Positions 1 through 9,254 of a stretch of 64,000 bases of DNA are shown here, one piece after another. The DNA comes from Centropus unirufus (Eukaryota > Chordata > Aves > Cuculiformes > Centropidae). A program made the position numbers and the translations under genes. Position 1 is the stretch's first letter; every line of letters begins with the position of its first letter. Location: contig VYZI01000823.1 of NCBI GenBank assembly GCA_013397695.1, forward strand, positions 1 to 64,000. The letters run 5' to 3'. The notes beneath the pieces are model-generated. The model saw only the letters and a program-made list of their open reading frames with translations. It was not told where the DNA came from and ran no database searches.

Positions 1-1375
1 ATACCTAGATACCCATCTTTGACAGTGGATAATGAACCAATTTGATGTAATCATCCCAACACTCACCCGGAGCTGATACCGTGCTGGTGGTGGGACAGGG
101 TCTCCCAGAAGAGGCTGCCTACAGCACTGGAAGCAAAGGATGGGTCAACACAGAATTTAACACACCGAAACTCTCCAGGGCGGACAAAACCCAGGAAAAC
201 CTCCTCCTAACAGCTTGAGGGCTGTTGGCTGGGGGTATTTCTGGTTTCTCTCCCCTTACTAGCACAACACAAACAAGTTCTATCATGAAATTCTGTGGTT
301 TGACACATGCTATCATCGCAAAATGGTTTACAATAAATAATTCGGAAGGTACAGCCGGAAATCTTAGCACTGCAGCATCCATTAATACGATGCTGCTTGT
401 CACTGGCACGAGGCTCTTCCCCAACGAATGACAAGAGCGCCGGGACACAGCCAGGCGTGTGAAACACAGCAAGTCAGAGCTCAACCAGCACTAGCAGCGC
501 CCTTAAATGCTGCCAAGACTCTATTTAATTGTTTTCCCATGCTTAAATGTGATCTTGGGGTCTTCTGCTTATGTAAAAAGGCAAACAGCACAAATACCCC
601 CAATAAATTTAACCCCAGAGCAAGGCGCCACCTGATTTCTTTTAGCTAACTGATTCCTTCTTAGGATTTTAGTGCCTAGATTGGGCAGCTTGGCAAGAAA
701 ATTGAGCAGCGATTTTCCTAAACCGATCTGCCAATATTTGCATTACACATCACAAAATGTTTACGACTGAGGTATCCACAATACATATTTTGCGTACCTA
801 TTTAAATATCTATATTATACACACTATCTGCACTTTCACACGTTACATTTCAGATCATTGTTAGTTGTTTCATCCCACATTTCCTGGTAGGCTTTTCATT
901 TCATACACTTAATTTATCAGATACTACTGCTCACTTTTAATATATCACTGCGGAAAATGAGATCTAGCGTTGAATACAGAACTACGGAGAATGAGGTTTT
1001 ACAACACTGAGTGTTATGGAATTGAGTGAAAAATGGAGACCGGGCTGGGCTGAGCGGCTTGAGACGTGGAGAGGAAAAAACAGCACACGCAAGGCTGACA
1101 AAAATTACATTTGCAGGTAAGTGCAGTGGAAATTTATCCTTATTGGGGAAAAGAAGGCAAAACGCTCATATTAAAGGCAGAGTGAGACACAGCAAGAGCG
1201 ACAGAAAGAGGCAATTTTCTTCCAACTCCAGCAGGAATTCATCTCAAGCTCTAACGTGCAATTTCACCACGGAGCTTCAGGATAACACGGAGGATTATCC
1301 CCAATTGTTTTGAGGGTTTGGATAACAAAGCATAAAAATCCTATTAGAGTAGCCTTTTGTGCCAAAGCAGACCAG
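1..1375. other. Unique noncoding sequence, no gene recognised
   Basis: No coding exon, RNA gene or transposon is recognisable. The open frames are short, overlap on both strands and resemble no known protein. The part from about 655 to 1000 is AT-rich and low in simple repeats. It contains homeodomain-type TAAT cores and reads like constrained noncoding DNA, but this is an impression that only a cross-species alignment could confirm. Confidence 0.5.
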
Positions 1376-1392
1376 AAAAAAAAAAAAAAAAA
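1376..1392. repeat. A-homopolymer, 17 bases
   Basis: An uninterrupted run of 17 A. No retrogene or SINE is recognisable just upstream and no target duplication is evident, so it is best read as a simple repeat. Confidence 0.9.
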
Positions 1393-4300
1393 GATTTCTA
1401 CGAGTAAAAGTTACAAAACCGTCCAAAAAACTGAACTGCAATAAATACAACACAAAATAACACAATAAATGACACAAAACCCAGGTAGCTTTAGGTAGTT
1501 GGTATTTGCAGAGGTATCTGTAGACCATCTCAGAGGACAACAGATACAGCTCATCAAATCTGCCCAAGCAAGGCTAAGCTGCACCAATATTCTACACCTC
1601 CTTATTTTACCTTTCCTGGCAATAAAATTTTACAATGGAAAGCCATTAGTGCTGCAAGAGTATGGAAATGAGGGCAATTAAATTCATCCTATTATGAATG
1701 TTAAATAGGGTGTTATGATTGTATATTTAGCATGATGGTATAAAGCTAAACACTTTGAGTCCTCTCCAAACAAAATTAATAGGTCTTTAGAAAGAGTAAA
1801 ATGCATTATTTATTCGGGTCATCCCTGCTCGTAGCCATTATGTTTTAGAATAGATTTAACCTTTTAAAGTATTAATACATCCTGATTTTTAGCATTCAAC
1901 CTCTCTGAAGTAACAAAACCAGGTATGTGGTGTATGAACAGCCATGGTTCGCTTTTGCTAATATTTAGGGCCAAAAAAGCCCATCCAGACTTGCTGAGGG
2001 GTCGACTTAAAGTTGGTAAAACTCACTTTGTTTTGAAGAACCCATATCATGAAACGCTCAAACAACTCATGGTTCCCCTCAAAGCACACAGGGGGGTGAG
2101 GCTGCCCCAGTGAGGTTCTGCGGAGCTTCTTCGGCTCCAGGAATAACACCACACTTGGGATGAAAAATGTGTGTAGTTTGAAAACCAATACAGATGAGTT
2201 TGTTCTATCATCTACCTACCAAATCTTTACAGATGTGACTCCAAATATCCCTGTTTTAGCCGACCAGCTGCTAAAGCACGCAGCGCAGAGTGGCAGCATG
2301 CAACAAAATCCCAGGTCTTCCGCACCTAATCCTGCCACAGCCCATTCCCCTCTGTCCCCACCAACTGCAACGTGTCTGGCTTCGTTTTGAGGATGGAGAT
2401 GCCCAGGAAGATACCAGGAGCTGAGGAACCATCAATGAAACCGGGACCAGAGAGATGCCAGCCAAAAGGGGAGAACTGGAAAAACACTGCGGGTAAAGAA
2501 GTGAATCAGGCTGACAGATACAAGGGAATAGCAGGAGAACAACAATGGACTATGACAAGAGTCTGAAATAAGCTTGGCTTTTTTATCTTTCCTTATTTTT
2601 TGCCCCTCTCCCTCCCCTTCCTAACTACATTTTAGTTCAAAGAACTTTAATTCTGCCAGAAAATGCCTTCACATGGAGCATCTTCTGTCTCACCTGGCAC
2701 AGAGCCTTCGCTATCCCTGCTGTCAATACATCTTTGGAGTATTTACGCTGTACAAGGTCAGCCTTGTCAAGCTCTGAGCCCCGCTTAAGCCTCAGGCTGA
2801 AGCTGAGAAGATGGTGATTCCCTGACAGAGCCTTGTCTCTCCTAGGAAAACCCATGCTTGTACCGGTCCATCTCCAGCTCTCTCTTTAAACCCAACAGAA
2901 GCCTGGAACCCTGACCACAGGAGCCCAGTATAAAATGACAATTTGCCTGGTGCCAAGTCCTTCCATTCCCTTTATCTGCTTGCACGACCTTTTTTCTCTC
3001 CCTGACTCAGAGCTATTGCAACACCAAAGGCAGAGATGGCACCAGATCAAAGAGCCTAAGTAATAAGGGAAGCCGTTCTCTTTTCACTTGAGCAGAGACT
3101 TCAAAATACCTTAAAAAAGTAACAGTGATGATAACAGGACTGAAAAAATTCCACGGCATTGGAGCAGCATAATTCAAGCACAAGTATCAGAAAATAAGAT
3201 ATCCCACACCAGAGCAGCTCACAAGGAACCGACTCTAATGACATTGAGGTTGCACGCCTCATCCAGGCCGGGTTTCTGAAGGAGATGTGAATTAGCAGCC
3301 CTGTGAGAGGAAATAAACTTGGGATTAAGAAACAAGAGAGGAGGGATAAGGGCCGGTCGATTCTCCCACTGCCTTTTCTTGTTCCTGAAATTTCTGTTGC
3401 CTGGGAATGGCTGCTGAGAAGATGGGATTATGTAAGCGCTTGCCAACTTTTCACACGTTAAGAAAACCAAAGCCTGAGTGATGGGTAGATTAACTCATCT
3501 TCTCGGCAGTGAACTAAAACATGTTTACTAAGGACAACTCGAACAGTGAAACTCCGTTTTTTACCCAGGAGTGATGAGGCCTTGACAATTCCCGGGATTA
3601 AAAAGCTGCATACATTACAGACAATGTAATCTCCTTAAAGGAAGATGAGGGAAAGGAAAATAAAGCCTTTTTGGTGCGCAAGAGGGTTTTTGTTTTAAAG
3701 CACAGACATCCTGTCTGATTGAACACTTGCTATTATTGTCTTTTTTTTTTTTTCCCCCTCCTGATCAATATGACGGAGCACAGAGCTCTACCTGCCCTCC
3801 AACTCCACATTAAGCTGCACCCCCCAACAAACCCTCTGCTCCCATCAACCGTGACCCACTGATAATAAAGAATAAGCTCTGTGCTGGGGAAATATCTCTC
3901 CCTAAATTTAATCAGGTGCTACGAGGAGGCACTAATGACAATGAAAAATCTCTCTGTCTAGTCCTGAACACAACGTCAGTGACTGGGTCACTTCAGCAGA
4001 CCTAAGCTTTCCTGAACTCTCTCTTCCTCCTTGTCACTCTAGGGGCGCGTTACCTTCTGTAAACACTCTAATTACAGCTGAAAGCTAGTTTAGAATTTAA
4101 CCTGCTAGATTTTTTTTCCATTTTTCAGAAAAAAAAACCCAAAAAACACAAAAAACCCAAAACCATGAGGATTCTGCTCATTTTTCCTTTTTCTCTGTTT
4201 ACCAACAAAGCACTGGGGTCTCAAACAAGCAACAAATTCTTGCAGTCACTCTTTTTCCAGTGCAAAAAAAAACGCGCTTACACTGGCGCTAAAGCTGAAT

Positions 4301-5115
4301 GCAGTGCAGATGCTGCTAGAAAAGGTGATATTCCCAGCGATATTTCTGAGGCATTCAAAAAATAGCCAAAATCCTGCTGCAAGCTGAAGCTACTGGAGCA
4401 TCAGCAATGCAAAACTGCAGGAAGCAAACCCCTAACCTGGAGACCAGCACAAAAATCCTGTCGTGTGCTGCTCAAGCATCGCTTGAAGGACAAGGTTAGG
4501 GCAGCCCACGGAGAAAGAAACTCCTCTGTTTACTACAGCAATGTGCCTGCAGGCCTGCGATGCAAGCGCGTGGGTCTAGAAGGCAGAATATAAAGTATCC
4601 AGGCTGCCTGGAGCTCGTTTACATCTTCAGGAACAGAAAAATCCCTAACAATGGATTTTGGCACAGCTGTCCCATGGTGGCAAAGGGCAACTCCTCAGCT
4701 GGAGGCAACGGTTATGGCTCCGCTGGAATCTGATGATCGTGTTCCCCCTTCGCTCCTCCTCATGGAGGGGGGAAAAAAAAAAAACAGTGTCCTGCGACAA
4801 AAAGCTGCAATGAATGAGTGGAACCAGATGTGAAATTTCGCACCCCACTACTGGAATTGCCAGCTGGCTTCAAAAAGTCAAAGTGGGCAAAGCCCCGGTC
4901 CGGCAGTGACAAAATCAGCGTTCCTCCAGCTTCAGAAGAGAAGAAACGACTTCTCAGAAATCCCAGAAGTGACTCACCCATGACTTTTAAGCCACTTCAA
5001 GGGTATCCTACTTATTTCAAGTAGGACTGGGACCTTTCCTGTGATTTCCTTCCCCTGAGTGGAACTACAAGCCAGCAAGGTGCTCAAGTCAGGGAAAAAA
5101 AAACACACATGAAAT
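1393..5115. other. Unique noncoding sequence with homopolymer tracts
   Basis: No gene is recognised. The stretch contains a T run followed by C at about 3739-3758, an A/C-rich tract at about 4128-4164, and an A12 run near 4773-4784. Open frames do not exceed about 100 codons and lack recognisable domains. Confidence 0.5.
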
Positions 5116-5215
5116 GATTCTTGCAGCTCCTGTGCTACGAACGTATGGCTTTTTCTGTTCCAAACTGCCTGCCCTGTGAATTTTAAATATATAAAATCAG
5201 GAAGCACAGAGCAAA
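5116..5215 (+). repeat. Left copy of a ~100 bp direct repeat flanking a CR1
   Basis: This segment begins GATTCTTGCA and ends GAAGCACAGAGC. It is repeated in the same orientation at 5673-5774, immediately after the CR1 at 5222-5672. By eye the copies are about 80% identical with one small indel, and the last 30 bases are the best conserved. It could be an exceptionally long target-site duplication made when the CR1 inserted, or an older tandem duplication into which the CR1 landed. Confidence 0.85.
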
Positions 5216-5221
5216 TAATAT

Positions 5222-5672
5222 TCAGTTCTGAGATCCTCAGCACAGGAAGGACGTGGAGCTGTTGGAGCAAGTCCAGGGGAGGTCATGGAGATGATCCAAG
5301 GGCTGGAGCAGCTCCCATATGAGGGCAGGCTGGGAGAGCTGGGGTTGTTCAGTCTGGAGAGGAGAAGGCTCTGGGCAGACCTTAGAGCAGCTTCCAGTGC
5401 TGAAAGGGGCTCCAGGAAAGCTGGGGAGGGGCTGTGGATCAGGGAGGGCAGGGATGGGATGAGGGGAGATGGTTTGAAGCTGCAAGAGGGGAGATTGAGG
5501 TGAGATCTTAGGGAGAAATGTTTTGCTGTGAGGGAGGGGAGGCCCTGGCCCAGGTTGCCCAGAGCAGTGGGGGCTGCCCCATCCCTGGAGGTGTTCAAGG
5601 CCAGGTTGGATGGGGCTTGGAGCCCCTGATCCAGTGGGAGGTCCCTTTCAACCCAAAACACTCTATGATTCT
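5222..5672 (+). mobile_element. CR1 LINE, 3' fragment, forward
   Basis: A truncated CR1 carrying the end of the reverse-transcriptase ORF region and the 3' untranslated region. Recognisable blocks are 'CCTCAGCACAGGAAGGA', 'GAGATGATCCAAGGGCTGGA', 'GTTGCCCAGAGCAGTGG' and 'TTCAAGGCCAGGTTGGATGG', ending near 'CTATGATTCT'. Compared with the other copies here, about 50 bases are missing near 5632, between two GGT(GT)CCCT-like direct repeats, which suggests a microhomology deletion. Both reading strands are broken, so it cannot encode a working protein. Long open frames antisense to it are a composition effect. Confidence 0.95.
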
Positions 5673-5774
5673 GATTCTTGCAACTGCTGTGATATGAATA
5701 CATTGCTTCTTGTATTCCGCGCTGCCTTCCCTGTGAATTTTAGAATACATAAAATCAGGAAGCACAGAGCCAAT
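5673..5774 (+). repeat. Right copy of the ~100 bp direct repeat flanking the CR1
   Basis: This copy starts at the last bases of the CR1 tail and matches 5116-5215 at about 80%. Both copies share the 3' block containing 'CCCTGTGAATTTTA' and 'ATAAAATCAGGAAGCACAGA'. The CR1 sits exactly between the copies, with only a few unassigned bases on the left side. Confidence 0.85.
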
Positions 5775-8275
5775 CCATCTCCACCAGTCGGTCACTTTCG
5801 TAAGGGCAGTGCGGTGCTGTTGCTCTACCAACTCGTTTGCAACGTACGCACACACATTTCGATGCACGTATATTCAGATTGCAAAGGAGAGGGGAGCGAG
5901 TATAACCACAGAAGCACCCGCTCCGAGATCAAGCAGAGCCTAATTCGGAAAGACAAGCAGGAAAAAGTCATATTTTGCACCTTCTACGCAAGCTTCGCTG
6001 AGAGTTACAACATTTTCAAGCAAATCCTCTTGCAGCGTGGAAGCTGCAATTTGCTTGCGCTGCACGGTGCGGAATTCATTACAAAAGCAGAGCCACGTTA
6101 TTTGATTAGAGAAGTGATAAGTTCGATCCTTACCAAGTTTTCTTGGTTCCTGGCTGCTATTTTCTGATCATCTTCTCCCCCATTTTTCATGTATTTGACC
6201 TCTTCCACTGGTTTGATCCTATACTCATCTGAGCACCGAAGGAAAAAAAAACAAAACAAAAGAAAAAAAAAAATTGAACCAGTGTAGTTCAGCAGCTGGG
6301 AGAAAACCAAACTAAAAGCAAAACAGCTGGCTAGAAATGACCCTAATTAAGCAAAGCAACTAAGGTGCACACATGTATATAGCTTTGAAGGATGAAACGT
6401 CACTGATACCAATGAAGCTTGTCCTGACTGAAGCTCCAGGAAGAGTTTCCAGACATTGTTGGGCAGCTCTGTGGTCCAGCACAGCCCCGGCACCACGAGC
6501 AGGGGATGCTCAGTAAGGACTCTCCCCCCACATCCCTGGTTTTCTGTATCAAATGTTTCATACAAACGCGTTCCTGGCTCCTGCATCCTCCCCGAGTTTT
6601 GCTGTCAGTGGGAAAACAAGTGATGTACAGCAGATCCTACAGAGCAGTACGGTGTCCCTTGGCCTGGAAACACATCTTCGGAAAAGCAATGCTGATGGGA
6701 GCTGCTTAAAATTCAAGTTAAAAGCTGGGGGAGGGGGGAAAATAGAACAGCAAAAACCACTGCATTTTTTAAAGATTTTGGTTTCCCTGCAGAGTTTGAA
6801 CAGAGCTAAAGCAAGAGGTACACAATGCCCAGTCCCACAGCGATTTCTGGAGAAAAGGCTCCATTCGGAGCATCTTTCTCTTCCCACTCCCCACAACCAT
6901 TTTTCCTGCACATGGATGTTATCCAGACAGAAATCCAGCATGGAAATAAGGAATAAGGAAAGTAAGGTCCTTGGTTTGCCCTTAGCATGTACCAGCTCAG
7001 TGTTTCAGCTCCTCAAATAACAAATTCCCAGCTCCTGTGTCAGTATTGAAACATTATCCGCCCCAGGAATGCCACAGCGAGTGCACAGCCTCACCCAGAG
7101 GAATCATTTCCTTTGGAAGGACGAGATGGGACTTGGTGATTCCTCTTTCCAGCCCTGGAACACAGCACTTGCAGCACCAACACTGCCTTCTCTCAGCCCC
7201 TATTGCAGCTTTTTGCTCTGGTCATCTTTACAGCATGTAAATCCATAGGGAAAACCATCCCCAGTTTTGCACCCACACGCCTGCAGCTGGGATATAAAAA
7301 TGCAGGAGAGAAACTTTACCCCATCTATGTGGAAAACATTAATATAAAATGAAATGAGCCATAGCACGCTGAGAATAAAAGGCAAAACCTGGGCATTTTA
7401 AAAGAAAATGCACAAACTTTATTCTCGCTCTTTGGGTTTTCAAGCAATTCATCTCGCTTGCTATGGGGAAAATAAAACACAAATGGATTTTTCTGGATCC
7501 CTGTATTATTAACAACCCCCCAAATTATTTAGAAGGAAGCTTGTTTTCAGGAAACCATAGTTAAATAAGCCTAACTTTGAAAAAAAAAAATCTTATTTTA
7601 AAAAAATACGACATGGTCTTGGTTTTGGTCTACTCCATATCTGGGTGGTATTTTTATTATAGAGTTCAAATAATTTCAATTTATCAAAAAGCAGCACCTT
7701 AGAGGCAGATACTCTAAACAAAAGGGAGAATTCAAGGTAATATTATGAGATTGGTAAATGTGAACAACAGCTCTGAATTTCGGTTTCTTTTTTTAAAAGG
7801 AATTTCAGTAGTCTGGAGGTGACAATTCATAAAACCAAAAAGGCTGAACGCAATAAAGCTTGGGAATTAGAAGTACTTGATTGACTGCAATATCTAACTT
7901 AGATCTTTCTCCCTCCTCCAATGATCTCTGTTGTGATTAGCAATAAAACCCACAAGCAGAGAATGCATAAAACTCCCACGGCTGTGCGCACAGATTTGAA
8001 TAGGAAAACAGATGAGAAAGAGAAAATAGCACAAAGGAAGTTTGCCTAAGCCACGGTTGGTCCCCAGGAGCCACAAAAGAGACGCGTTCGATTCAACCTT
8101 GTTGAAAACAAGCAAGCTATGGAGGTCCTGACATTTAGTAGCAAAAATAACCTCTGAAATCCATCTCCTGCGTGTTCCAAGAGATTAATCGGGATCAAAC
8201 AAGCCCGGGCAGCAGAGCACCCTAGGTACAGTGTGCAAGGGATGCTTCCTTGGAAGGCATCATCTCTTGTAGCAA
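5775..8275. other. Unique noncoding sequence
   Basis: No exon, RNA gene or recognisable transposon. A-rich tracts lie at about 6241-6273 and 7580-7606. A forward open frame of 185 codons (5610-6167) starts inside the CR1 and runs through the right flanking repeat. It has no domain and is treated as chance. No retroviral gag or pol remnant is recognisable upstream of the env-like fragment that follows. Confidence 0.5.
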
Positions 8276-8905
8276 GTGGGCACGGGGACTGAGCCCACAA
8301 TCGATGATCAGTATAATCCGATTTATAATTTTGATTTTGGTTGGATAGGATGGAGACAAGGCAGGAACGAAGGTTTCTGTTGGAAAGCTAGTTTTGTATT
8401 TTTTGATTGTAAGAAAGTGCTGCCAGGTGTCACAGCACAGGTGTCCGAGCTGAGGACTTCGTGGCTTCTACATGGTCACCATCACCGTCGTGACAATACT
8501 GAAACCCCTGTGCCACCACCACTTAGAAACCCGTGCTGCATTTACCAGGAGACCAGACTAAACTCAGATTGTTGGGTTGGAAGGGACCCAAAACCATCAC
8601 CTAATCCCACTGCCCGAAGGTCCGGAACCAAAGTTAAAGCACAAATCGAGGATGAATGGCTGGAAAAGCTAGGAATTGTAGGATGTTTAAAAGATTTGTT
8701 AAAAACTGGAATAATGATTCTAATGCCAATAATAGTATTTGTTGTATTGATGTGTATGTTGTGGTGTTGTTTAATGATATTAATATCTCGATCAATCAAG
8801 AGTATCTGGATCGCACAAAGAACCGAAGGGGGAATTGTAGGGGATTATTTTGAAATAAACGGCCATGGGGGCGATCCAGGCTTGATGTCAATGGCAGGAG
8901 TTTGA
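8276..8905 (+). pseudogene. Endogenous retrovirus env remnant (transmembrane tail)
   Basis: This is a frame of 209 codons bounded upstream by an in-frame TAG at 8270. Its first codon is GTG, and there is no ATG until about codon 146, so it is an open stretch and not an intact gene. The clearest retroviral part is the C-terminal half. About residues 145-172 form a strongly hydrophobic membrane span followed by a basic residue, and a short cytoplasmic tail follows. The last ~22 codons run across a purine-rich tract into the LTR, an arrangement seen in several retroviruses. The middle (about residues 48-115) does not look like envelope and includes a CR1-like tail, so the frame is a mosaic that happens to stay open. 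Surface subunit, fusion peptide and cleavage site are not recognisable. The retroviral class cannot be assigned securely. No receptor-binding or fusion function is expected. Confidence 0.7.
8569..8614 (-). mobile_element. Short CR1-like 3' tail fragment inside the ERV
   Basis: A 17-base block 'TTGGGTTGGAAGGGACC' matches the antisense CR1 3' untranslated region, followed by weaker similarity ending in 'CCCACTGCCC'. The preceding bases resemble a degraded tail repeat. If real, a small CR1 piece interrupts the env-like frame without closing it. The match is short enough that a chance resemblance remains possible. Confidence 0.5.
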
Positions 8906-9076
8906 AGACAGGTGACGCTGCATACGAGGAAAACAACTCCTGGATGTGGGACATGGGACCCAGAAGCTTATGGGACATTGGTGTGAGCTTTTGTATTATC
9001 TCACGTAAACATGTGTGTTTACCTAATGTGCACCAATCCTAATTAGAAGTAGTTCACGTGGTATTGATAAGCACTC

Positions 9077-9083
9077 TATAAAA
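9077..9083 (+). promoter_or_regulatory. LTR TATA box
   Basis: A TATAAAA motif about 240 bases into the LTR, in the position expected at the U3/R boundary. Initiation would be expected some 25-30 bases downstream, which nearly overlaps the poly(A) signal. Whether it is still active is unknown. Confidence 0.65.
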
Positions 9084-9098
9084 GCTATCCGGGCTATT

Positions 9099-9104
9099 AA
9101 TAAA
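9099..9104 (+). terminator. LTR polyadenylation signal
   Basis: AATAAA lies 16 bases after the TATA box, with a GT-rich stretch (GGTTAGGGTGTGTTG) about 26 bases downstream. That is the usual arrangement for retroviral 3' end formation. Confidence 0.65.
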
Positions 9105-9190
9105 CTGTCAGCATTTAATCATATTGGTTAGGGTGTGTTGCCTGTTTTTATCTCTGGCATGACACAGCCTAAAGCTGACGACTTCAAGGA

Positions 9191-9254
9191 TCCTTAACGT
9201 GCCTCAGCCCCAAGCGGCAATGACTTGGTTCTCGGGGATGAGGCACGTTAAGGA
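9191..9254. repeat. Near-perfect 21 bp inverted repeat (long hairpin)
   Basis: The left arm is 9191-9211 and the right arm 9234-9254, separated by a 22-base loop. The arms are complementary at 20 of 21 positions; both contain the ACGTGCCTCA / TGAGGCACGT core. The structure starts about 30 bases after the inferred LTR end. It has the size of a microRNA precursor hairpin but could also be a tiny palindromic transposon remnant. Confidence 0.85.

Larger units (their letters stand above)
8836..9159 (+). mobile_element. ERV 3' long terminal repeat (about 324 bp)
   Basis: The LTR begins TGTAGGGG just after a purine-rich tract (GAAGGGGGAA, 8825-8834) that fits a polypurine tract. It contains a TATAAAA box at 9077-9083 and an AATAAA signal at 9099-9104, and ends with CA near 9159. 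TATA and poly(A) signal lie close together, implying a short R region. The 3' boundary is inferred from the TG...CA rule and could be a few bases away. No matching 5' LTR is seen in the window, so target-site duplication cannot be checked. Confidence 0.75.

Noticed and set aside
1376..1392. Poly(A) run as the end of a processed pseudogene
   Set aside because: No gene-like sequence precedes it on either strand and no flanking duplication is visible.
5197..5703. 168-codon reverse open frame
   Set aside because: It is the antisense of a CR1 whose composition suppresses stops on that strand. No domain is visible, and similar frames recur over the other CR1 copies.
5610..6167. 185-codon forward open frame
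   Set aside because: It begins inside the CR1 and crosses the right flanking repeat, so it has no coherent origin as a gene.
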